DNA from: Dehalococcoidia bacterium
Lineage (GTDB): Bacteria > Chloroflexota > Dehalococcoidia > Lucifugimonadales > VXLM01
Assembly (NCBI GenBank): GCA_009841605.1
Contig: VXLM01000112.1
Coordinates: 1 to 45,921 of the forward strand
Length of the DNA stretch: 45,921 nt
Direction: 5' to 3'
This document shows positions 1 to 7,717 of this stretch, piece by piece; the first letter of the stretch is position 1; every line of letters starts with the position of its first letter. The translations under genes and the position numbers were made by a program. Under the pieces are notes generated by a model, which saw only the letters and a list, made by a program, of their open reading frames with translations, was not told the DNA's origin and did no database searches.

Positions 1-834
1 GGCGCGGACGGCTTCGCCGCGTGCGAGGTCAGACCCCTGTTGGCTCACGACACCGATGGCACCATCCACGCGGCGCGACGGCTCTTCTCCGACATCGACC
101 GTCCTAACATCATGATAAAGGTGCCCGCCACGCCGGAGGGCATTCCGGCCATCGAGACGCTGATCGGCGAGGGCATCAACGTCAACGTCACGCTGATATT
201 CTCCCTCGATTCACACAGGAGCGTCGTCAACGCCTACATCTCCGGGCTAGAGCGGCTGAATGAGCGAGGCGGCGATCTATCGTCGGTGTCGTCAGTCGCG
301 TCGTTCTTCGTGAGCCGCGTCGATACCGCCGTCGACAACCTCCTCGACGGCCTGATCGCCGAGGGCCGCGACGATCTCAAGCCCCTCCTCGGCAGGGCGG
401 CGGTCGCCAACGCGCATCTGGCCTACCGCACGTTTGTCACGGAGTTCGGAAGCCCACGGTTCGCAGCCCTTCGCAGCCGGGGCGCTCGCGCTCAACGTCC
501 GCTCTGGGCGAGCACCAGCGTCAAGAATCCTGCCTACGACGACCTTCTCTACGTGACCAGCCTCATGGCGAGGGACACCGTCAACACGATGCCGCGCGCG
601 ACTATCGACACCCTCATGGAGCGCGGAATCGACGCCCAACACGCGGTCGATGAGTCGGGAGAGGCGGCGGAGCGGGTGCAGTCCGGCTTAAGCGACGCGG
701 GAATCGACATGGACGACGTCACGTCCGGTCTCCTCGCCGACGGCGTCAAGGCCTTCGCCGACTCCTACGACATGCTCATGCGCGACATCGAGGCGGCGTC
801 CAGCAAGCTGGCCGTGGGCACCGGCGCGGACTAG
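1..834 (+). CDS. tal: Transaldolase, 5'-truncated by the window edge
   Basis: Transaldolase moves a dihydroxyacetone unit between sugar phosphates in the non-oxidative pentose phosphate pathway, in the cytoplasm. The reading frame is open from base 1, so the N-terminus lies outside the window; 277 residues are visible. The segment LLAHDTDGTI is followed by IMIKVPATPEG, in which the Lys at window codon 40 is the expected Schiff-base residue. Further on come SSVASFFVSRVDTAVD and RPLWASTSVKNPAYDD, both typical of the longer bacterial transaldolase type of about 360 to 380 residues. The gene ends convergently with a gamma-glutamyltransferase gene, and a palindromic repeat fills the gap. Family assignment is firm; the exact subfamily is inferred. 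Confidence 0.93.
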   Translation, partial: GADGFAACEVRPLLAHDTDGTIHAARRLFSDIDRPNIMIKVPATPEGIPAIETLIGEGINVNVTLIFSLDSHRSVVNAYISGLERLNERGGDLSSVSSVASFFVSRVDTAVDNLLDGLIAEGRDDLKPLLGRAAVANAHLAYRTFVTEFGSPRFAALRSRGARAQRPLWASTSVKNPAYDDLLYVTSLMARDTVNTMPRATIDTLMERGIDAQHAVDESGEAAERVQSGLSDAGIDMDDVTSGLLADGVKAFADSYDMLMRDIEAASSKLAVGTGAD

Positions 835-840
835 CTGTCC

Positions 841-899
841 CCGTTCGTGGTGAGCTTGTCGAACCATGAACCACCCTTCGACAGGCTCAGGGTGAACGG
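841..899. repeat. Palindromic intergenic repeat (GTTCGTGGTGAGC type)
   Basis: Two arms, CCGTTCGTGGTGAGCTTGTC and CCCTTCGACAGGCTCAGGGT, are imperfect inverted copies of each other and can fold into one hairpin. A related full copy lies at 5900-5967 and a partial arm at 25844-25880. It sits between the convergent transaldolase and gamma-glutamyltransferase genes. The unit looks like a non-coding REP-type dispersed repeat. Confidence 0.7.
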
Positions 900-933
900 A
901 TTCCCTATTGGTCACCCTATATGCGAAGCCGCC

Positions 934-2733
934 CTACCACCCGAACGAGTAGGCGACCTCCCGCCGTGGCGACGTACCCGCGTACATCGTGCCTCGCTCC
1001 TTGTCATAGCGGATGCCCATGACCTTGCCGTTGCTCCACGGGTCGACGCGGTTCACGCTGTGACCGCGTTCGGTCAGCTCGTTTACGACTTCGTCCGACA
1101 CCCTATCCTCGATGTCGAACTGGCCGGGGAACGCCTTTCGCGGGTAGAACGACGACGGGAAGTGCGTCGAGTAGAAGGTCGGCGCGTCGACCGCCTCCTG
1201 CATGTTCATGCCGAAGTCGACGTAGTTCAGGAGGAACTGGAGCGTGATCTGGTCCTGGCTGTCTCCGCCCGGCGTCCCGAACGCCATCCACGGCTCGCCG
1301 TTCTTGGTGACCATGGACGGGGTCAGCGTGGCGCGCGGGCGCTTTCGCGGCTCAAGCGCGTTCGGACGGTCGGGATTGAGGTAGAACATCTGCCCCCTCG
1401 TCCCCAACGACAGTCCCAGCCCCCTGATGACCGGAGACGAGCCGATCCATCCGCCGCTGGGCGTGGCCGAGACCATGTTGCCCGCCGCGTCTATGGCGTC
1501 GAGGTGGGTCGTGTCGCTGACGTGCGCGTGACTGAGCCCGAGGTCGACGAGCTCGCTTTCCGACACGCCGAGCGCCCGCCGGTTGTTCTGCGCCACGTCT
1601 TCGAGCACGTAGTCGGGGAAGCCACGTCCGATGTCGCCGGGACGTTGCTCCATCGAGGCGGTATCGCCGATGAGCGACCGCCGCTCCGCCGCGTACTCCT
1701 TGGAGAGCAGCGCGTCCAGCGGTACGTCGTCAAAATCCGGGTCGCCGTAGTAGGCTTCGCGGTCGGCGAATGCCAGCTTGGAGGCTTCGACGAGCGTGTG
1801 GACGTACTCTGCCGAGTTGTGCCCCATCGCGGCGAGGTCGTACCCCTCCAGCAGGTTGAGCTGCTGGAGGAAGACGGGCCCCTGCGTCCACGTTGAGCAC
1901 TTGTAGACCTGAAGTCCCCGGTACTCCGTCATCGTCGGTTCCTCGACGACGGGCTGCCACTCCGCCATGTCGTCGTAGGACAGGAGGGCCGTGTGCGCCT
2001 TGCCGGTTGCGTCCTCAACGGGATTGTTGGTGACGAATTCGAGGATGCGTTCCACTATCTCGCCCTTGTAGAAGGCGTCACGCGCAGCCTCTATTCCTGC
2101 GACGCGGCCCTTCCCCTTGGCGGCATCCTCCGCGCGGCACATGATCCGCAGCATCTCAGCGTAGTCGGGATTGCGTACCAGGTCGCCGACCTCGGGGACC
2201 TGACCGTTCGGATAATAGACCTCGCCGGTAGAAGGGTACAGCTCCGTGAACTTTCGGTACCCGCCCGCCAGAGAATCTCGCAGTCCCTCGTAGTTTGCGA
2301 ACCCGTTTTCCGCCAGATCGATGCTGGGCGCGAGTATCTCGGAAAAGCTCTTCGTCCCCCACCGCGCGACGGCCTCGGCCCACGTGCCCACGACGGCCGG
2401 GACCGTGATGGGCAGGTACCCGTCCCCCGGTATGAGGTCGATGTCGTTCTCCTTGCACCAATCGAGCGTGAACGCCTTCGGCGACCAGCCAAGGCCGCTG
2501 ATGGCGAACACCTTGCCCTCCTCGGCGGAGTAGACGAGCGTCGGTACCTCGCCCCCGATGCCGCAGCTCTGCGGTTCCATCAGGTCGACCGCGATGCACA
2601 TCGCCGCCGCCGCGTCGATGGCGTTGCCGCCGTTCTCCATGATGCGGAACCCTGCCGCCGTCGCCAGGTAGTGTCCCGACGTGACGACGCCTTTCCTTCC
2701 CGTTACAACCGGTCGTGTGATGAAGCCTGCCAA
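934..2733 (-). CDS. ggt: Gamma-glutamyltransferase family protein
   Basis: This Ntn-hydrolase family cleaves gamma-glutamyl bonds (glutathione or related amides) after self-processing into two subunits. The 599-residue length fits. The N-terminal block has GVVTSGHYLATAAG and NGGNAIDAAAA. The small-subunit start is DTTHLDAIDAAGNMVS, with Thr408 as the expected nucleophile that is exposed by autocleavage. GTPGG at 486-490 matches the conserved oxyanion-hole region. No signal peptide is visible, so it may be cytoplasmic, or a gamma-glutamyl-type amidase (cephalosporin acylase-like) rather than a glutathione enzyme. The start is a TTG, with GGAG about 10 bases before it. It follows a Gfo/Idh/MocA gene by 30 bp on the same strand, which suggests one operon. 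Confidence 0.9.
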   Translation of the reverse strand: MAGFITRPVVTGRKGVVTSGHYLATAAGFRIMENGGNAIDAAAAMCIAVDLMEPQSCGIGGEVPTLVYSAEEGKVFAISGLGWSPKAFTLDWCKENDIDLIPGDGYLPITVPAVVGTWAEAVARWGTKSFSEILAPSIDLAENGFANYEGLRDSLAGGYRKFTELYPSTGEVYYPNGQVPEVGDLVRNPDYAEMLRIMCRAEDAAKGKGRVAGIEAARDAFYKGEIVERILEFVTNNPVEDATGKAHTALLSYDDMAEWQPVVEEPTMTEYRGLQVYKCSTWTQGPVFLQQLNLLEGYDLAAMGHNSAEYVHTLVEASKLAFADREAYYGDPDFDDVPLDALLSKEYAAERRSLIGDTASMEQRPGDIGRGFPDYVLEDVAQNNRRALGVSESELVDLGLSHAHVSDTTHLDAIDAAGNMVSATPSGGWIGSSPVIRGLGLSLGTRGQMFYLNPDRPNALEPRKRPRATLTPSMVTKNGEPWMAFGTPGGDSQDQITLQFLLNYVDFGMNMQEAVDAPTFYSTHFPSSFYPRKAFPGQFDIEDRVSDEVVNELTERGHSVNRVDPWSNGKVMGIRYDKERGTMYAGTSPRREVAYSFGW

Positions 2734-2763
2734 TGTACTTTTCTCCGTTCTTGGTTGGTTTGC

Positions 2764-3906
2764 CTAGTGGTTTGGAATGTGGAGCGAGCGTCCCTCGCCC
2801 TCGACGGGCAGGTCGATGCGCTGCGACCCCTGCATGTGCGACCACGCCAGCCCGAACTCCGCCTCGCATATCCGGTGGGTTACGTCGATATTGCCGCTCG
2901 TGCGCTCACCCGTCTCCAGCTCGTTGACGAGGTCGCGAATGGTGTTGACGGTCGGACTCTCGCCCGACGGCACGAACCGCTTCTCCTGCGTGTCACTGCC
3001 GCCCGCCTTGCGACGCAAACGAATGTCCTCGCCGTCGTCCCATGCGAATGCGCGTCCCTCCGTTCCGTGTATCTCGAACTCGGTCGCTCGGCTCAGCGGG
3101 ATGAAGACCGCTTCCGCCCCGCCGTCGTAGCCCACCCGCGAGAAGTCGAGCAGCGGGTCGGCGAAGTCGAGTCCGTCGGGGGGCACGAACCGGTTCTCCT
3201 CGACGCTCAGCGTCGGCAGGGGCAGCGGACGCTGGTGCATGTCGGTGCCCTCGCGGGGGCCTTTGCGACTGCCGTCGTCCAGCGGATCGCCGTGGAGCAC
3301 GAGCTTGCCCTCCGCCCAAACGGGCTGAGGGTCGCCAAGCAGGAACGCCAACGTGTCTATCGTGTGCGAGTGGTGCTTCATGAGATCGGTGAGCCAGAAG
3401 CAGAAGGCGTACTTCGGTTCGCCGATGTCCCCCTGCGCTATCGCGTTTCGGAGCCGTTGGAACCCGTCGTGGTGCCGACGCTCCGCCCCGAAGTTGAAAG
3501 CCACGCCGTTCGCGTTGACGGCATCACGGATCCGGTCGGCCTCTTCCAATGACGTGCACAGGGCCTTTTCCGCGAAGATGCCGCGGACCCCGTGCTCTGC
3601 GGCGAAGGTGATGACCTCGGCCTTGTGTATCGACTGCGTCGTCACGCTGACGATGTCGGGCCGTTCTTTCTCGATCATCTCACGGTAGTCGGTGTAGAGG
3701 TTGGTAATCCCGTACCGCTCGGTGAACATCTTCAGGCGGCCCTCGCTCCGCCCCGCGACGGCCACGACCTCGGTCTCGTCGACGGCATTGTAGGAAGCGA
3801 AGTGGCTGTGCGGCTTGCGAAACGCGCTTGGCGGCTGCTCCCCCTCGAGCAGACCGCCAATGCGTCCCGCTCCCACGATGGATACTCTGTACTTTGCGCT
3901 TCCCAC
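2764..3906 (-). CDS. Gfo/Idh/MocA family oxidoreductase
   Basis: A NAD(P)-dependent sugar or inositol dehydrogenase-like protein of 380 residues. The Rossmann motif VGAGRIG is at residues 11-17. EKAL at 113-116 occupies the place of the family's EKP motif, so the proline is replaced by alanine. The region around HHSHTIDTLAFLLG (178-191) matches the conserved His/Asp helix that positions the substrate. The substrate cannot be told from sequence. The start is GTG with GAGG 8 bases upstream. The gene is first of a likely two-gene operon with the downstream gamma-glutamyltransferase gene. A second, clearly different member of this family is at 11246-12256. Confidence 0.88.
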   Translation of the reverse strand: MGSAKYRVSIVGAGRIGGLLEGEQPPSAFRKPHSHFASYNAVDETEVVAVAGRSEGRLKMFTERYGITNLYTDYREMIEKERPDIVSVTTQSIHKAEVITFAAEHGVRGIFAEKALCTSLEEADRIRDAVNANGVAFNFGAERRHHDGFQRLRNAIAQGDIGEPKYAFCFWLTDLMKHHSHTIDTLAFLLGDPQPVWAEGKLVLHGDPLDDGSRKGPREGTDMHQRPLPLPTLSVEENRFVPPDGLDFADPLLDFSRVGYDGGAEAVFIPLSRATEFEIHGTEGRAFAWDDGEDIRLRRKAGGSDTQEKRFVPSGESPTVNTIRDLVNELETGERTSGNIDVTHRICEAEFGLAWSHMQGSQRIDLPVEGEGRSLHIPNH

Positions 3907-3997
3907 TGTCGTGCCTCGACCCAGTGTGTGCTATTCCGAACGGGAGTATATCACTACGCTCGACGCTCGTGTCCCCTTCGACAGACAACCTTCCGGA

Positions 3998-4816
3998 TTA
4001 CCTGCATCCATCCACAAACCTCACGCGCGACTCCGCGACAAACTCGACCTTGTCCTCGGTAAGCACCCTCAGCGCGGGCTGCACGCGGCCATATATCGGC
4101 GTGACTATCAGACGACCGTCATTCGACTGCTCGAAGTAGTAGACATCGCTGTTGAGGGTGTAGGTGTCGAGGTCGGAGGAGTGACCGAGGAAGCCCAGGC
4201 CGTCGACGTGGTACACATCAATCTGCGGAAGCCGCGTCATGCGGCGCTCCCGGTTAAAGGTGATTGCCAGCTTGGTCGTTGCGGGCAGTCGGTCTTCCAC
4301 CAGTCGTGGCGAGAGCATGACCACGACCTGCGGCTCCAGCAGATCGAGGCGTTCATACGTCCGTGGCCGCCCATCGTCCGTGAAGACGTGGGCGTGCGCT
4401 CCGGCGGCGATCAGGATCGTCGCTACCTCAGAGGCGAAGTACCTGCCCTCCGGCGTCGAGACGGCGGCGCACACGGTCGAGGCGTCGAGGGAGACCTGTT
4501 CCTTGACGGCGTCGGCAAGCACGTCGTACCGGACCGCGCCCTCGTCGGCGTTCTCGACCATCGCCGTCCGCGTGGGGGACTGACCTCCGTCCGCTCCCAC
4601 GATCCAGTCAACGTTCCCCGGCTCCGCAAGGGTGTCGCTTAGCGCGCGCTCGCGGAAGTCCGAAAGGGGGGTCGGGGGAATGGTGCGGAACTCGTCGAGC
4701 GTGGCGATCCCGGTCGAGCCCGAGAGTCGAGGGCGGTAGTAGTTCGTCAGAGATGCCGAACGAACGACCTTGCCCAACAGTTCGACGAGGTTATCCGGGG
4801 TCTTGTAGGCGGGCAT
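3998..4816 (-). CDS. Shortened adenylate-forming (PaaK-like) protein, probably inactive
   Basis: A 272-residue protein that I match only weakly to the phenylacetate-CoA ligase (PaaK) branch of adenylate-forming enzymes. The N-terminus has YYRPRL, then IATLDEFRTIPPTPLSDFR, which resembles the family's segment ending in LPFTTK.DLR. Near the C-terminus, DGRLIVTPIYGRVQPALRV resembles the stretch that precedes the RYRTGD motif. The usual Ser/Thr/Gly-rich phosphate-binding loop is not recognisable (GADGGQSPTRT is in its place), the RYRTGD acid is absent, and the C-terminal lid domain is missing (about 430 residues expected). It may be a divergent binding protein. It is transcribed divergently from the carbamoyltransferase-like gene at 4936. 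No clear ribosome binding site was seen before its ATG. Confidence 0.5.
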   Translation of the reverse strand: MPAYKTPDNLVELLGKVVRSASLTNYYRPRLSGSTGIATLDEFRTIPPTPLSDFRERALSDTLAEPGNVDWIVGADGGQSPTRTAMVENADEGAVRYDVLADAVKEQVSLDASTVCAAVSTPEGRYFASEVATILIAAGAHAHVFTDDGRPRTYERLDLLEPQVVVMLSPRLVEDRLPATTKLAITFNRERRMTRLPQIDVYHVDGLGFLGHSSDLDTYTLNSDVYYFEQSNDGRLIVTPIYGRVQPALRVLTEDKVEFVAESRVRFVDGCR

Positions 4817-4852
4817 GGGGGAAACGTATTCTCGGCTGACCGAACTCTCTGG

Positions 4853-4872
4853 ATTCCTGCGTTCGCAGGAAT
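4853..4872. repeat. Short palindrome in the divergent intergenic region
   Basis: ATTCCTGC and GCAGGAAT form a perfect 8-bp stem with a GTTC loop. It lies between the two divergent genes starting at 4816 and 4936. It resembles widespread short intergenic palindromes; it could also be an operator for the divergent promoters. Confidence 0.5.
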
Positions 4873-4935
4873 GACGGATTGGGGCAGTGTGTCATGTGGT
4901 AGGCTGGTATGAGCAATTTCGGAGGAAGATGGTCG

Positions 4936-5844
4936 ATGAGCAGGTTCGAGCGCCTTACGAGGACGGGGCAACTGGACAGGGCTTGGGTGGAGTCGGAGTT
5001 GATCCCGCTCGCGGAGTCCCTTCGAGAGAAGGTCGACAACGGACAGCCGCTGCGAGGCCGCTCGCTCTACCTTCTGTTCTACGAGCCGAGTCTTCTGACC
5101 CGCACCTCGTTCGAGCGGGCGATGGGACTGCTCGGCGGCACGCCCTACTTCACCGAAGACGCCTCCCAGTTCTTCCCCGTGACCACGCCGGACTATATCG
5201 AGAACATTATAGCCAACCTCGCCGCCATGCACATGGACATGGTCGTGCTGCGGTCGAGCGACCAGGGAGTCATGGAGCGCGCCGAGGAGGAGGCCGAGGC
5301 GCAGTCGATGCCGCTCATCAACGGCGGCAGCCTCGAAGACCATCCCACGCAGGCGCTCACCGATCTGTACACCCTCAAGCGAGAGATCGGCGCGGTCGAC
5401 GGAGCGCGCATCGCCGTCGTCGGAAGGATCGATCACCGCAACGTCAGCGCCCTGCTACTGGGTCTGGCCATGTACGAGGGCGTCACCGTCACGCAGGTCC
5501 CCTTCAGCGGTCAGGCCGACCCCGACGTGGTCTCCGAGTGCGAGGCGCAGGGAGTCACCTTCGAGATGGGTACGATGGACTCCCTCTCCGAGGCCGATGC
5601 CATCTATCTGAACGGTCCTCGCACGGTCGCTCACGCCCAGCTTCTGAAGTCACGCGGGGCCTTCAACCTGCGTATCGACGAGGAGTTCATGGCCAAGCTC
5701 AAGCCCGGCTGCGTCATCCTCGACCCCATGCAGCGCAGCGGCGACTTCGACATCCTCGTGAGCGACTCACGACTGGCAAACTACCGCCAGGCGGAGAATT
5801 CGCTGTTCGTCCGCATGGCGCTTCTGAGGACCATGCTTGGTTAG
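4936..5844 (+). CDS. Aspartate/ornithine carbamoyltransferase-like protein with altered active site
   Basis: A 302-residue member of the carbamoyltransferase superfamily, nearest to aspartate carbamoyltransferase (PyrB) by its ends: RSLYLLFYEPS near the start, DHPTQALTDLY at 135-145 and NYRQAENSLFVRMALL at the C-terminus. Numbering matches E. coli PyrB almost without gaps. The carbamoyl-phosphate motif S52-T-R-T-R reads S-L-L-T-R, so Thr53 and Arg54 are both Leu. The mobile-loop Lys84 has no equivalent. HPLPR becomes DPMQR (263-267), and the aspartate-binding RxQ becomes NGPRT. The ATG at 4936 is preferred because GGAGGA lies 9 bases upstream; an in-frame ATG at 4909 is less well placed. No pyrimidine genes are adjacent. 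Family is firm; activity and substrate are unknown. Confidence 0.82.
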   Translation: MSRFERLTRTGQLDRAWVESELIPLAESLREKVDNGQPLRGRSLYLLFYEPSLLTRTSFERAMGLLGGTPYFTEDASQFFPVTTPDYIENIIANLAAMHMDMVVLRSSDQGVMERAEEEAEAQSMPLINGGSLEDHPTQALTDLYTLKREIGAVDGARIAVVGRIDHRNVSALLLGLAMYEGVTVTQVPFSGQADPDVVSECEAQGVTFEMGTMDSLSEADAIYLNGPRTVAHAQLLKSRGAFNLRIDEEFMAKLKPGCVILDPMQRSGDFDILVSDSRLANYRQAENSLFVRMALLRTMLG

Positions 5845-5899
5845 GAACAATTCCTTCATTGTTGACGTGTGACCCATCAGGGCGTGTCTAAAGACAAAT

Positions 5900-5967
5900 C
5901 CGTTCCACCCTGAGCCTGTCGAAGGGTTAAAGCGCCGTACATGGTTCGGCAAGCTCACCACGAACGG
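5900..5967. repeat. Palindromic intergenic repeat (second copy of the 841-899 type)
   Basis: The outer arms CCGTTCCACCCTGAGCCTG and AAGCTCACCACGAACGG are the same sequence type as the repeat at 841-899, in the opposite orientation and with a longer centre. It lies between the convergent carbamoyltransferase-like and queA genes. Confidence 0.65.
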
Positions 5968-6020
5968 ACTGGACGGCTCACTAGGGCGTGTTGACATTTC
6001 CCTTTATTCCGCTTGTCTTT

Positions 6021-6109
6021 GTCATTCCGAGCGAAGCGAGGAATCTGAAAATCTGCGCCTGCGCGACGATTCTAGATTCTTCACTCCGCTTCGCTGCATT
6101 CAGAATGAC
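6021..6109. repeat. Palindromic repeat (GTCATTCCGAGCG type)
   Basis: Arm GTCATTCCGAGCGAAGCGAG (6021 on) is the imperfect inverse of TTCGCTGCATTCAGAATGAC ending at 6109. Related copies are at 25611-25744 and 27223-27354. Together with the repeat at 5900-5967 it fills the 290-bp gap between 5844 and 6134; no gene is seen there. Confidence 0.7.
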
Positions 6110-6133
6110 AGAATGTCAACACAACCCAGTTCC

Positions 6134-7186
6134 CTACAAAATCAACATAGCGTCGCCGAAGCTATAGAAGCGGTATCTCTCATTTACGGCCTCCCGGTAC
6201 GCCGCGAGCATGAGATCTCGGTCCGCGAAGGCGCTGACGAGCATCAAGAGCGTAGACTGAGGCAGGTGGAAGTTGGTGACGAGGGCATCGATCACGCGGA
6301 ACTCATAGCCCGGGTAGATGAAGATGTCGGCCCAGCCCGAACCCGAGGTGAGGGTATCCGTGCCTCCCTCACCACCCAACGTGGCGGCATACTCCAGCAG
6401 CCGGACGGTTGTCGTTCCCACGGCGATGACCCTCCGCCCCTCACGCTTGGCGCGGTTGATTGTTTCGGTACTCTCATCGCTGAGGGTGTAGAACTCGGCG
6501 TGCATCTCGTGGTCGGTGATTTCCTCCACCTGCACGGGACGGAACGTGGCCCAGCCGACGTGAAGCGTCACGAATGCGGTCTCGACTCCGTGTCGACGGA
6601 TCTTTTCAAGAAGACGGGGCGTAACGTGCAGGCCAGCCGTGGGCGCTGCAACGCTGCCTCGTTCGCGGGCGTATACCGTCTGGTACCGCTCCGGGTCTTC
6701 GAGGGGCTCCTGAATGTAGGGAGGCAGCGGGACGACGCCGATCTCGTCGAGGCGGTCCTCGTCGCTCAGCCGGACGGTGCGCGATCCGTCGTCGTGGGCT
6801 TCCAGTACCTCGCCCTGTACCGCAACAGTGCCTCCGCGCAGCTCGAATGTCGTGCCGGGGGGCATTCGTCGTCCCGGTCGCGCGAGGGTGTGCCAGACTC
6901 CGGGAGAGCGACGTTGGAGCAGCAGAAGCTCGATCTTCGCGCCGGTGTCCGTGCGGACGCCGTACATTCGGGCGGGGAACACCCGGCTGTCGTTGAACAC
7001 AATCACGTCGCCGGGACGGAGATATTCGAGGAGATCGGTGAAGACGCGGTGCTCGAACCGCCGCTCGGCGCGGTCCACGACCATGAGGCGGGAACTGTCC
7101 CGCGGCTCGATCGGCGTTTGGGCGATCAGCTCCTGCGGCAGGTCGTAGTTGTAAGAATCGAGGCTACGGTCGTCGGGTGTCGGCAC
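6134..7186 (-). CDS. queA: S-adenosylmethionine:tRNA ribosyltransferase-isomerase
   Basis: QueA transfers and isomerises the ribose of S-adenosylmethionine onto the 7-aminomethyl-7-deazaguanine at tRNA position 34, giving epoxyqueuosine. The 350-residue length is as expected. Visible family blocks are YDLPQELIAQTPIEPRDSSR at the start, GDVIVFNDSRVFPARMYG, VAAPTAGLHVTPRLL and HVGWATFRPV, and near the end TNFHLPQSTLLMLVSAFA. The start is GTG; no strong ribosome binding site precedes it. Other queuosine genes are not in the window. It is divergent from the cupin gene, with a 120-bp shared upstream region. Confidence 0.96.
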   Translation of the reverse strand: MPTPDDRSLDSYNYDLPQELIAQTPIEPRDSSRLMVVDRAERRFEHRVFTDLLEYLRPGDVIVFNDSRVFPARMYGVRTDTGAKIELLLLQRRSPGVWHTLARPGRRMPPGTTFELRGGTVAVQGEVLEAHDDGSRTVRLSDEDRLDEIGVVPLPPYIQEPLEDPERYQTVYARERGSVAAPTAGLHVTPRLLEKIRRHGVETAFVTLHVGWATFRPVQVEEITDHEMHAEFYTLSDESTETINRAKREGRRVIAVGTTTVRLLEYAATLGGEGGTDTLTSGSGWADIFIYPGYEFRVIDALVTNFHLPQSTLLMLVSAFADRDLMLAAYREAVNERYRFYSFGDAMLIL

Positions 7187-7306
7187 GTCACACGTCTTTC
7201 GGTGAGTTGGCGCAGGTACGCTATTTTCGCCGCGACGGGGCAGTCACGCAAGGTGTGCGGTTTCGGGTACAATGCTGTGCGAAATTCAGCGAAGCGAGAG
7301 AGCGCC

Positions 7307-7666
7307 ATGTACGTCAAGCAGAACGAGATGTCGGACGTCCACGAGACGCCGAACATTCATGAGGGCGAGGGGGTCATCCTCCGGCGGAGCATGTTTCGTG
7401 AGCAGAGCAAACTGCCGATTCGCATGGAGGTCTGGGAGCTTGAGCCCGGTGTCACCGAGGGTGACCACACGCACGAGGGGAAGGACGAGTTGGAGGAGAT
7501 CTACTACTTCCTCGAAGGCGAGGGGGTGATGTCGGTCGAGGGCGAGGACGTGCCCATCGCGGCGGGTGACTCGATAATGGTGCCTCCGGGGATCGATCAT
7601 GGGTTCCGCAACACCGGCGACGGCCTTCTGAAGTTGGTTATCATCTGGGGAAGACCGGCGGCGTAG
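7307..7666 (+). CDS. Cupin domain protein
   Basis: A single-domain cupin of 119 residues. The first metal-binding motif is in GDHTHEGKDELEEIYYFLEG, giving the His-x-His...Glu pattern; the second is DSIMVPPGIDHGFRN with its His. Such proteins are metal-binding beta-barrels acting as small dioxygenases, isomerases or sugar-binding proteins; the role here is not determined. The ATG at 7307 is chosen because the domain begins soon after it and purine-rich AGCGAGAGAG lies just upstream; the longer open frame upstream runs antisense through queA. The SelA-like gene follows 51 bp downstream. Confidence 0.85.
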   Translation: MYVKQNEMSDVHETPNIHEGEGVILRRSMFREQSKLPIRMEVWELEPGVTEGDHTHEGKDELEEIYYFLEGEGVMSVEGEDVPIAAGDSIMVPPGIDHGFRNTGDGLLKLVIIWGRPAA

Positions 7667-7717
7667 ACCGGTATCAGGCATTCCCAAATATTCTGTCCGC
7701 AAGGAGTCTAGTTAGAT

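Noticed and set aside
1993-3552. Long open frame on the plus strand opposite the gamma-glutamyltransferase and Gfo/Idh genes
   Set aside because: Antisense to two clear family genes, Arg-rich and without domain features; it results from GC-rich codon structure.
6113-7306. Extended upstream reading of the cupin gene
   Set aside because: The extension is antisense through queA and is not protein-like; only the part from 7307 fits the cupin family.
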